DNA from: Clostridiaceae bacterium
Lineage (GTDB): Bacteria; Bacillota; Clostridia; Oscillospirales; Acutalibacteraceae
DNA length: 11,168 nt
NCBI GenBank assembly: GCA_016281115.1
Contig: JAEEHZ010000072.1
Location: 1-11,168, forward strand
Direction: 5' to 3'
Shown: piece after piece, positions 1-6,535 of the stretch
How the letters are laid out: each line of letters begins with the position of its first letter
Position numbering within the stretch: position 1 is the stretch's first letter
Notes under the pieces: model-generated
What the model was told of the DNA's origin: nothing
Database searches by the model: none
What the model saw: only the letters and a program-made list of their open reading frames with translations
Translations under genes and position numbers: made by a program

Positions 1-816
1 ATATCGAGCACGCTTACAACGCTTACTACAGTAATGACCCCTGTTTCAGCGTTTTTATATAATTTGGTGGGCATTGTCCCGTTGCTTGTGCTTGACGCTG
101 TGTCTTTCTTTATAGCTGCCTGCTTTGAAACAAGAATTAAAGCAAAAGAGGATTATACGCTTCTCAGAAAAGACGAAATTTACGGATTTAAGCGCTATAA
201 GCGTGATTTTGTTGAAGGCCTTAAATATATCAAGACCGAGCGTGCGTTGGCTGCCGTAACTGCATATTTCTTTGTTAATTTCATTGCCCAGGCAGTATAC
301 GATATTCTTATGCTTCCTTACTTTAAAGGAACATATCCCGTAAACGGCGAATACATATTTATGCTTGTAACGGCATTTTGTATAGCCGGAAGGGCGATAG
401 GCGGCGTTGTTCATTACAAAATAAAGATTAAACCAAGCATAAAATACGCCTTATCAATTGCAGTATATATAACGATCTGTGTTATAAACAGCTTTATACT
501 GTTTACACCGATAATTGTAATGCAGATTTTGATATTTATTGTCGGATTTATAGGCGTTACATCATATAATATAAGAATATCTGCGACGCAAAGCTATGTG
601 CCTGACGAAAAAAAGGCGCGTTTCAACGGTTTTTTCAGTATGACAACAACATGCGGAACGCTTATAGGAAACCTTTTAGGCGGCGCGATATCCGAATTTT
701 TGCCTGTTAAGGCAGTAATTATAATTTTTATGTCGTTTAATCTTATTGTTGGGGTATTTTTGATAATGCTGCCAAATAAGAAATACGTTAAAGAGCTTTA
801 TAATAAAGCCCTGTGA
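1..816 (+). CDS. MFS transporter, drug/macrolide-efflux-like (5' end outside window)
   Basis: This is an integral membrane transporter of the major facilitator superfamily, cut by the window edge; 271 residues remain. The frame is open from base 1, before the first ATG at 34, so that ATG is internal. About seven hydrophobic segments are visible and fit TM6 to TM12: LYNLVGIVPLLVLDAVSFF, then a basic/acidic central loop, then segments near residues 83-107, 117-138, 149-172, 174-195, 213-235 and 239-259. The phrase DAVSFFIAACFE at the end of the N-terminal half is typical of the MFS_3 group (MefA macrolide efflux, enterobactin exporter). By family it would export a small hydrophobic compound using the proton gradient; the substrate cannot be read. 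About 150 N-terminal residues are missing. It stops at TGA 814-816. No terminator with a T run follows; the next gene begins 112 bases on in the same direction. Confidence 0.8.
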   Translation: MSSTLTTLTTVMTPVSAFLYNLVGIVPLLVLDAVSFFIAACFETRIKAKEDYTLLRKDEIYGFKRYKRDFVEGLKYIKTERALAAVTAYFFVNFIAQAVYDILMLPYFKGTYPVNGEYIFMLVTAFCIAGRAIGGVVHYKIKIKPSIKYALSIAVYITICVINSFILFTPIIVMQILIFIVGFIGVTSYNIRISATQSYVPDEKKARFNGFFSMTTTCGTLIGNLLGGAISEFLPVKAVIIIFMSFNLIVGVFLIMLPNKKYVKELYNKAL

Positions 817-831
817 TAAAGGTAGGAGACG

Positions 832-882
832 CTCCCTGATATCTAATTCCCGAAAATGAATATTTTCAGGAATTGAGGGGAG
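832..882. repeat. Inverted repeat / hairpin in leader of recombinase gene
   Basis: Between the transporter and the recombinase lies a near-perfect inverted repeat. AATTCC (845-850) pairs with GGAATT (869-874), one C/A mismatch follows, then GAAAAT (852-857) pairs with ATTTTC (862-867), leaving a four-base loop. An outer CTCCC (832-836) can also pair with GGGAG (878-882). No T run follows, so it does not look like an intrinsic terminator. It could be an mRNA leader structure, an operator, or a binding site for the recombinase encoded just downstream. Read as duplex DNA, it has two 11-bp arms around a 6-bp centre (846-873), the geometry of a Xer-type core site. The function is inferred only. 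Confidence 0.5.
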
Positions 883-918
883 TGAAATATAACATAAAGG
901 CTCATTTCATACATTAAC

Positions 919-924
919 GGTGAT
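919..924 (+). promoter_or_regulatory. Ribosome binding site deciding the recombinase start
   Basis: GGTGAT matches the 3' half of the extended Shine-Dalgarno sequence AGGAGGTGAT and ends four bases before ATG 929. It overlaps the alternative GTG at 920, which has no site of its own at a proper distance. This favours ATG 929 as the start. Confidence 0.6.
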
Positions 925-928
925 TTGT

Positions 929-2392
929 ATGCATAAAAACAATTTAACGCAGTTACTTTTATTATTCAAAGAATACTGCAAGAATAATAAAAACAAAACC
1001 GACAAAGCAATAAGTCAGCATGTAAAAATCGTTAAAGAATTCTTTAAGTATTATGCTTCGCTTAATAATTCCGGCTCGGCTGATTCAATTAGTCTTGATG
1101 ATATCGGCACTGATCATATCGGTTCTGTTAAGCCGTCAGACATTAATGCTTATATCAGTTTTTGCAAAAATGACTTATCTGACACAAACAATGAAATTGC
1201 GCGGAAGAGCCTGTGTTTAAAGGCATTTTTCGACTTTCTTATATATAGCGGGTATATTAAAAATAATCCTGTAAAACCTGTAAGCACTAAGCTTAAGGCG
1301 TCTTATAAAGCTGATACAACCGAAAAGCAACCGCACCCCTCTGCCGATGCGCATAATAACGAAGTTCCAATTCCCGAAAATGTTATTGAAGATTTTGATT
1401 ATAAGGCTTTGCCGGTACCTGTACAGTCGTTTTTGGGCTATTGTACAAGCGTAAAGAATAAATCGCCGAAAACAGTCGAAGAATACAGGAAAGATCTGAC
1501 CACCTTTTTCAGATTTTATAAGGTAAATAAAAACTTAGTCGGCTCTGATATCCCGTTTGAAAAAATAAGCATTTCAGACGTTGATCTGCGTTTGATTGAA
1601 TCTGTTAAAATTACCGATTTACTGATATTTATGCAGTATTTGGCGCAGGAACGAAAAAACAACGCAGCCACAAGAGCCAGAAAAACATCTTGTCTGCGCA
1701 GCTTTTATAAATATCTTAACGAGTATAATTTTATAAGTGTAAATCCCACTGAAAATCTGCATATACCTAAAATTGATAAAAAATTACCTCATCATCTTAC
1801 ATTGGAGCAGTCTGTTGAGCTGCTCAAAAGCATAGACGGACCGAACAAAGAGCGAGATTACTGCATTTTAACGCTTTTTTTAAACTGCGGTATGCGTTTA
1901 CAGGAACTTGTTGACATAAATTATAACGACATAAGAAATGACGGGACTATCATAATTAAAGGAAAAGGCAGCAAGGAACGCCTTGTTTATTTGAATGATG
2001 CCTGTATAAAAGCAATCAACGATTATATGGCGGTACGCCCCAAAGACGGTCTAAAAGGCGACAGCCGCTCTGCCCTATTCATAAGCAGAAACCATAACAG
2101 AATTAACGTAAGCACGGTGCAGAAACTCGTTTATAAGTATCTCAGTAACATAGGGTTATCGGCACAGGACGGTTTTTCGTGTCATAAGCTGCGCCACACA
2201 GCCGCAACACTTATGTACCAAACAGGAAATGTAGACGTAAGAGTTTTAAAGGAGCTTTTGGGACACGAAAACCTGTCTACAACTCAAATTTACACACACG
2301 TATCTGATAAACAGCTTAAAAACGCCTCTTTTTCCAACCCGCTTTCACAAATCAGCTCCGATTTTGACGATAATGATAAATCCGAGAATTAA
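929..2392 (+). CDS. Tyrosine recombinase (XerC/XerD-like) with duplicated core-binding domain
   Basis: This is a site-specific recombinase of the tyrosine (phage integrase) family, 487 residues from ATG 929; a GTG at 920 would add three. Numbered from the GTG, residues about 8-125 and 165-285 are two successive SAM-like core-binding domains. Each has a YC..NK.K start, an FF.[YF]Y helix end and an ARK..CL..F..[FY]L helix before an NP turn, so one looks like a duplicate of the other. They are joined by a polar linker (about 126-160). The catalytic domain (about 290-470) keeps every key residue: R326 (CGMRLQE), K349 (KGKGSKER), H422 and R425 (HKLRHT), H449 (LGHE) and nucleophile Y458. It should therefore be active. 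XerC/D proteins have one core-binding domain and about 300 residues, so this is enlarged. The C-terminal 20 residues are acidic. The only possible target seen is the palindrome at 845-874. Chromosomal Xer-like or mobile-element integrase remain open; no element ends are visible. Confidence 0.88.
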   Translation: MHKNNLTQLLLLFKEYCKNNKNKTDKAISQHVKIVKEFFKYYASLNNSGSADSISLDDIGTDHIGSVKPSDINAYISFCKNDLSDTNNEIARKSLCLKAFFDFLIYSGYIKNNPVKPVSTKLKASYKADTTEKQPHPSADAHNNEVPIPENVIEDFDYKALPVPVQSFLGYCTSVKNKSPKTVEEYRKDLTTFFRFYKVNKNLVGSDIPFEKISISDVDLRLIESVKITDLLIFMQYLAQERKNNAATRARKTSCLRSFYKYLNEYNFISVNPTENLHIPKIDKKLPHHLTLEQSVELLKSIDGPNKERDYCILTLFLNCGMRLQELVDINYNDIRNDGTIIIKGKGSKERLVYLNDACIKAINDYMAVRPKDGLKGDSRSALFISRNHNRINVSTVQKLVYKYLSNIGLSAQDGFSCHKLRHTAATLMYQTGNVDVRVLKELLGHENLSTTQIYTHVSDKQLKNASFSNPLSQISSDFDDNDKSEN

Positions 2393-2404
2393 AACACAAA
2401 AACA

Positions 2405-2442
2405 GCAAGCACAGAAGTTGAATTTTCAATTTCCGTGCTTGC
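2405..2442. terminator. Bidirectional intrinsic terminator
   Basis: GCAAGCAC (2405-2412) pairs with GTGCTTGC (2435-2442). Inside, one A/C mismatch is followed by nine further pairs (2414-2422 with 2425-2433, one G-T), leaving a two-base loop. On the minus strand the stem is followed by a T-rich tract (TGTTTTTGTGTTTT), on the plus strand by a weaker one (ATATTTTATA). It lies between the convergent recombinase and small dockerin genes, so it probably ends both transcripts, most strongly the long minus-strand operon. Confidence 0.88.
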
Positions 2443-2468
2443 ATATTTTATAACCAAATTTTTATTGC

Positions 2469-3026
2469 TTAAAATGCTGTTATAAGCTTTGCAATGAATT
2501 TTTGTATCAATACAACATCCTGCATATTTTGTGCCTTGTCTAAGTTTACGTCTGCGTTTATGCACTGAATATCATTAAGCATTACAAGATTTGCAACGGC
2601 ACGCTGAAGCTCAACAACATCAAGCATATTAACAAAGCCGTTTAAATCTACGTCGCCAAGCAGATAAGCAGGCTTATCACTGTCGGTATTGTTAAATCCC
2701 GATGTGTCTGTTTCTTTGCCGGTATCTGTATCGGATTGCAGGGTGTCGCTGCCGTTGTCTGTAGTTTTATCAGAGTCTTTTGTGTCAATATCGGACAGAA
2801 TTATAACTTCGGTGTCAGTATCAATTATCGAATCGGTACCAAAGTCATCCAAGTCATCAAAGCTTACATAATTCTCGCTGCCGTCATAAACTTCATCTGT
2901 GTCTGTTTCGGGATCGGTATCGCAAAATCCTATTGCGCAGGTTGACGCGACAATCATAATCCCTAATACTACAGCGGTTATCGTTAAGTGCAAATGCTTT
3001 TTGCTGTTTTCCCTGCGTTTATTCAT
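2469..3026 (-). CDS. Small secreted acidic protein with C-terminal type I dockerin
   Basis: This 185-residue protein has a basic N-terminus and a hydrophobic segment (residues about 13-34) that reads as a Sec signal peptide, with no convincing lipobox. Residues about 36-118 form a low-complexity linker rich in Asp, Thr and Ser (many DTD, SDT and TDS steps), strongly acidic. Residues about 122-183 are a type I dockerin. The first calcium loop is DVDLNGFVNMLD (D125, D127, N129, N133, D136), followed by helix VVELQRAVANL. The second is DVNLDKAQNMQD (D159, N161, D163, N167, D170), followed by VVLIQKFIAKL. Both loops look intact, so it should bind a cohesin. No catalytic domain is present. ATG 3026 is preferred over TTG 3044 because GGAG (3037-3040) precedes it. 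It overlaps the end of whiA by 8 bases, suggesting translational coupling. Its partner and role are unknown. Confidence 0.85.
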   Translation of the reverse strand: MNKRRENSKKHLHLTITAVVLGIMIVASTCAIGFCDTDPETDTDEVYDGSENYVSFDDLDDFGTDSIIDTDTEVIILSDIDTKDSDKTTDNGSDTLQSDTDTGKETDTSGFNNTDSDKPAYLLGDVDLNGFVNMLDVVELQRAVANLVMLNDIQCINADVNLDKAQNMQDVVLIQKFIAKLITAF

Positions 3027-3948
3027 ATTTCGACATCTCCACAATTTTATTAAGTCTATGGTTTACTCCGCTGCGGCTTATTTTCGGGTTAAGGCTCTCC
3101 CCTAACTCCCTGAGCGACATTTCGGGGTTTTCGTATCGCAGTATTGCAAGCTCTTTAAGCTCGTCGGATAAACTGTTGAATTTTCCCGAAGTTTTGAGCT
3201 TTTTTATGGCTTCTAACTGCACTGCGGCAGCTTTTGCCGTTTTGTTTGAGTTTGCTATCTCTGAATTGGTTATTCTTGTAGTACGGTTGATTATGTCTTT
3301 TTCTATGGTTTTTTGTATAAACACCATATTTGCCTTGGAAGCGCCCATAATTGCAAGTATTTCCGCAATCGCGTCTTTATCTTTGAAGTAAACTATATAA
3401 TTCCCTTTGCGAATGAGTGTTCTGGGGATTATTTTTATGTCACTTATTTCTTCACTTACGGAGCTGATAAGATTACACAGATCGTTCACAACATTCTTAT
3501 ACGGAGATGAAAATTCAAGATGATATTCCCTTTCGGGATTGCTCACAGTCCCCGTACATAAAAATACGCCGCGTAAAAAGGCACATTTTGCCTCTGCGGA
3601 GTCTATCAAGGCTTTGTTTATACGCAAAGATATATCGTCGGGATTATGCATAACATAATCGAAAACTTTGCTCACATCATTTTTATACACCACAGACGAA
3701 GTATACAGCATTGCTCCTGATTTTTTGTTGGTAGAGGTGTACTTTACCTGGGCAATAATTTTGCAGCACCTGGCAAGCAGCAGACAAAATCTTCGGGCAG
3801 AATCCGCATTTTCGGTGGAAAATATAATATTGTCGTTTTTAAAGCTTTTGCAAAAGAGTAAAAAACCGTATAATTCAGCTCTTGCGGTATCTTCGTTATC
3901 CATGGATAATTCGCACAGCTCGGCTTTTATTTCTGCGGAAAATGACAT
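3019..3948 (-). CDS. whiA: DNA-binding protein WhiA
   Basis: WhiA is a conserved DNA-binding protein of Gram-positive bacteria. It is a sporulation/division regulator in Streptomyces and affects division and chromosome segregation in Bacillus. This copy is full length (309 residues). It begins with the family's MSFSAEIKAEL start. The LAGLIDADG-like homing-endonuclease fold is seen at about residues 121-148 (CAFLRGVFLCTGTVSNPE followed by YHLEF), without nuclease function by family knowledge. The C-terminal helix-turn-helix spans about 225-302, with RITNSEIANSNKTAKAAAVQ, the SLRELGESL helix and SRSGVNHRLNKI. It starts 10 bases after the rapZ stop; a GTGTGAT just upstream is a weak ribosome site, so coupling to rapZ is likely. 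In most relatives yvcK lies between rapZ and whiA; it is not here. Confidence 0.96.
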   Translation of the reverse strand: MSFSAEIKAELCELSMDNEDTARAELYGFLLFCKSFKNDNIIFSTENADSARRFCLLLARCCKIIAQVKYTSTNKKSGAMLYTSSVVYKNDVSKVFDYVMHNPDDISLRINKALIDSAEAKCAFLRGVFLCTGTVSNPEREYHLEFSSPYKNVVNDLCNLISSVSEEISDIKIIPRTLIRKGNYIVYFKDKDAIAEILAIMGASKANMVFIQKTIEKDIINRTTRITNSEIANSNKTAKAAAVQLEAIKKLKTSGKFNSLSDELKELAILRYENPEMSLRELGESLNPKISRSGVNHRLNKIVEMSKYE

Positions 3949-3958
3949 TTTATCACAC

Positions 3959-4834
3959 TCATTCTTTATTTATATCTCTGTGGTAAACGGTAGTGTTGGT
4001 ATTCTTTGATTTAATACTGTTATATATCTTATCGGCGACGGCAACACTGCGGTGCTTTCCGCCTGTGCAGCCCACAGCGATAACCAAATGGCTTTTGCCC
4101 TCCGAAGCGTAAAGCGGCAAAGAAAAGTTAATATAATCCATTATTCTATTAAATAACGTAACAGATTCTTCATTACCGAACACATAATCAGCCACATCTT
4201 TGTCGTTGCCTGTTTTATGCTTTAAAGAGCTTACATAAAAGGGGTTCGGCATACATCTTACATCAAAAACCAAATGCGCTTCGGAAGGTATTCCGTATTT
4301 AAAGCCGAAAGACATACAGGTAATGCTCATACTGCCGAGTTCACCTGAGGAAAAGACTGAGGTTATACGTTCTTTGAGTTGTATTGCCGACATTTTTCCC
4401 GTATCAAAAACATAATCCGCTATTTGCTTTAATTCGTTTGTGAGCTCTATTTCCGCTTTTATCGCCTGCTCTATCGAGCCCGAGTATTTCTTGCTTAACG
4501 GATGCTTTCTTCTTGTTTGATTGAATCTGGAGGTAAGCACAGGGAGATCGGCGCATAGATACAGTATTTTATATGGTTTATTCTGCGCCCGCAGGGTCTT
4601 AAGAGCCGATAACAGATTGGAAAAGCCCTCTCCCCTTGCGTCGGCGACTACTGCAACTCTTTTCATTGAAGAATCAGTCGATTTACCGCACAGATCATAA
4701 AAAGTCAACAAAAGCTGAACGGGCAGATTATCAACACAGTAAAACCCTATATCCTCCAGCGAGTGCATTGCTATGGTTTTTCCCGCACCCGACAGCCCGG
4801 ATATTATTACAAATTCCATACCTCTCGAAGACAT
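3959..4834 (-). CDS. rapZ: RNase adapter / nucleotide-binding protein RapZ (YvcJ)
   Basis: This is a P-loop protein of the RapZ/YvcJ family. The E. coli member guides RNase E to the GlmZ small RNA and so controls amino-sugar synthesis; the Firmicutes members bind and hydrolyse nucleotides, with a less defined role. From ATG 4834 it has 291 residues, the usual length. Residues about 8-20 hold the Walker A motif GLSGAGKT, followed by the conserved LEDIGFYCVDNLP. The RF.QTRRKHPLS segment and the C-terminal GCTGGKHRSV signature are present. A GTG at 4843 would add three residues, but it lies inside the site AAAGGGTGAT (4839-4848), which is well placed for ATG 4834. It follows murB after 31 bases and precedes whiA by 10 bases, in the usual Firmicutes arrangement minus yvcK. 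Confidence 0.96.
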   Translation of the reverse strand: MSSRGMEFVIISGLSGAGKTIAMHSLEDIGFYCVDNLPVQLLLTFYDLCGKSTDSSMKRVAVVADARGEGFSNLLSALKTLRAQNKPYKILYLCADLPVLTSRFNQTRRKHPLSKKYSGSIEQAIKAEIELTNELKQIADYVFDTGKMSAIQLKERITSVFSSGELGSMSITCMSFGFKYGIPSEAHLVFDVRCMPNPFYVSSLKHKTGNDKDVADYVFGNEESVTLFNRIMDYINFSLPLYASEGKSHLVIAVGCTGGKHRSVAVADKIYNSIKSKNTNTTVYHRDINKE

Positions 4835-4838
4835 ATTT

Positions 4839-4848
4839 ATCACCCTTT
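4839..4848 (-). promoter_or_regulatory. Ribosome binding site of rapZ
   Basis: On the minus strand AAAGGGTGAT ends four bases before ATG 4834. It contains the competing GTG 4843, so it argues for the shorter rapZ start. Confidence 0.65.
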
Positions 4849-4865
4849 AAATATCCTTAATATAT

Positions 4866-5774
4866 CTATTTTTCGGGTATTGGCTTAATTTCACATTCAA
4901 GCTCCACTCCGAATTTACATTTTACTTCTTTCTTTATATAGTTTACAAGCTTAATTACGTCATCACAGGAAGCGTTTCCCGTATTAACTATAAAACCTGC
5001 GTGCTTTTCGCTCACCATTGCGCCGCCAATATTATATCCCTTAAGACCGCATTGCTCTATCAAGGCGCCCGCAAAATATCCCTCGGGGCGTTTAAAAACA
5101 CTTCCTGCGCTCGGGAATTCAAGCGGTTGTTTTTCTCTGCGGCGCGCCATATAACCGTTCATTTTCTCGCTTATAACAGCTTTTTTCGATATGTTGAGTT
5201 TTAATACAGCCGAAAGTATTATGTATCTGTCGTTCATAAAAATACTTTTGCGATATCCAAAATCACATTCTTCTCTTTGGAATTTCTTTATCTCTCCGCT
5301 GTTCATCTCCAGCACTTCAACACATTCTATACTTGATGCTATCTCACCGCCGTAGGCTCCCGCATTCATATATACAGCGCCGCCGACGGTACCGGGAATA
5401 CCGTAAAGCTCTTCAAGCCCGGAAAGATCATTATCTCTTGCAAAAGTGCAGGCATTAACAAGCATTGCGGCGCTTCCGCATTTCATTTTGTTTTCAGATA
5501 TCAAAGAAATGTCTTTAAAACCGCCTGAAAGTGATATCACAGCTCCGCGGTATCCTTTATCGTCAAAAACGGTATTTGAGCCGTTTCCCAAAATGAAAAA
5601 GCGTATGTTATTATCTAAACAATGCTTTGTTACCTTATACAGTTCATTTATATTTTCAGGCAGGATCAGAATGTCGGCATTTCCGCCGATTTTAAAGGTA
5701 GTATGCCTGCAAAGCGGCTCGTTTTCTTTATATTTACAGGCAATGCTGTTACAAAGCTCTATAAGAGATCTCAT
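4866..5774 (-). CDS. murB: UDP-N-acetylenolpyruvoylglucosamine reductase MurB
   Basis: MurB uses NADPH and FAD to reduce UDP-GlcNAc-enolpyruvate to UDP-MurNAc in the cytoplasm, the second committed step of peptidoglycan precursor synthesis. The protein is 302 residues, the normal size of the shorter (type IIb) form found in Firmicutes. FAD-binding features are HTTFKIGGNAD (24-34), ILGNGSNTVFDD (61-72) and GIPGTVGGAVYMNAGAYGGE (125-144). The C-terminal domain has GYRKSIF (R175, the expected active-site Arg), PSAGSVFKRP with the proton-donor Ser at 225, and ELECEI near the end, with E295 as the probable catalytic Glu. It starts 18 bases after the PHP gene stop, with a purine-rich GAGAGTGATGG upstream. 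Confidence 0.97.
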   Translation of the reverse strand: MRSLIELCNSIACKYKENEPLCRHTTFKIGGNADILILPENINELYKVTKHCLDNNIRFFILGNGSNTVFDDKGYRGAVISLSGGFKDISLISENKMKCGSAAMLVNACTFARDNDLSGLEELYGIPGTVGGAVYMNAGAYGGEIASSIECVEVLEMNSGEIKKFQREECDFGYRKSIFMNDRYIILSAVLKLNISKKAVISEKMNGYMARRREKQPLEFPSAGSVFKRPEGYFAGALIEQCGLKGYNIGGAMVSEKHAGFIVNTGNASCDDVIKLVNYIKKEVKCKFGVELECEIKPIPEK

Positions 5775-5792
5775 TAATCCATCACTCTCAAA

Positions 5793-6518
5793 TCAAATTT
5801 CTATATTGTGCTGCGCAAAATAATTCTGCATTTTTCTTGCGTCTGCGTTTATTATCAATTCGCTCGGGAAGCCTATTTCTTCGAGCATTTGAAGCGCTCT
5901 CGGGGCTTTGCCCACAAGCATTTGAAAATGAGCGTCAGAATTCACAACAACACCCACGCCATGCCTTTTGCAAAGCTCAGCTATTTTTACACAGTTAGCA
6001 ACAGACTCTTTTCTAACATTGAATGTTGCTTCGTTAATTTCCACCAATTTACCGTAGTCGCCGAATATGGGTATAACCTTTTCGTAATCGTATTTATATG
6101 CCTCGTGTCCGCTGTGTCCGATAACATTTACAAGCGGGTTTTTGGCAACTTGGATATACGTGTTGGTCACCGCGTCAATATCGTCGCGCCACGGCAATGT
6201 CTCACGGTGAATGGAAGCGATTACCCATTCCAAAGACGAGGTAGTAAATTCATCAACATCAAGCGTACCGTAATAGTCCGTAATATTAGCTTCAATTCCC
6301 TTAATAACACGGACGCCCATCCAGTGTGACGGAATAATACCCATATTCTCAAAATACCACTTACCGGGGGCTCCGGGCATTGATCTGCCGTGGTCGGTAA
6401 TTGCGATTGCATATAAGCCAATAGCGGATGCCGCCTGAACCATTTCCTGTAAAGTAGAGTATGCATGAGTAGAAGCAAGGGTATGTGTATGTAAGTCTGC
6501 TATCAATTTTGGGAACAT
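5793..6518 (-). CDS. PHP-domain phosphatase/phosphoesterase (YcdX-like)
   Basis: This 241-residue protein is a PHP (polymerase and histidinol phosphatase) metallo-phosphoesterase of the YcdX-like group, which folds as a distorted barrel around a trinuclear metal centre. The expected metal ligands are visible: H10 and H12 (ADLHTHT), D42 and H43 (AITDHG), E76 (KGIEANI), H104 (ASIH), H135 (IGHSGH), D195 and H197 (VVNSDAH). It is full length and should be active; the physiological substrate is unknown for this group. It begins 17 bases after hprK, and its ribosome site AAAGGAG (6532-6538) overlaps the hprK stop codon. A PHP gene between hprK and murB is common in Clostridia. Confidence 0.92.
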   Translation of the reverse strand: MFPKLIADLHTHTLASTHAYSTLQEMVQAASAIGLYAIAITDHGRSMPGAPGKWYFENMGIIPSHWMGVRVIKGIEANITDYYGTLDVDEFTTSSLEWVIASIHRETLPWRDDIDAVTNTYIQVAKNPLVNVIGHSGHEAYKYDYEKVIPIFGDYGKLVEINEATFNVRKESVANCVKIAELCKRHGVGVVVNSDAHFQMLVGKAPRALQMLEEIGFPSELIINADARKMQNYFAQHNIEI

Positions 6519-6535
6519 TTTTTTATATTTCTCCT

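Noticed and set aside
34..816. Transporter starting at ATG 34 as a complete 260-residue protein
   Set aside because: The frame is open to base 1 and only the second half of a 12-TM transporter is present, so the gene begins outside the window.
846..873. Chromosomal dif site
   Set aside because: The 11-6-11 layout fits, but by-eye identity to Firmicutes dif is modest and the arms are near-perfect mirror images, unlike typical dif. Kept only as a possible recombinase site.
845..874. Rho-independent terminator for the transporter gene
   Set aside because: The hairpin is good but is followed by GAGGGGAG, not a T run.
3027..3044. Upstream TTG start for the small dockerin protein
   Set aside because: It adds MWRCRN before the basic signal-peptide start and has no ribosome site, whereas ATG 3026 has GGAG upstream.
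5808..6329. Plus-strand open frame of 173 codons
   Set aside because: It lies antisense to the PHP phosphatase gene, has no domain pattern, and the minus-strand frame has all metal-binding motifs.
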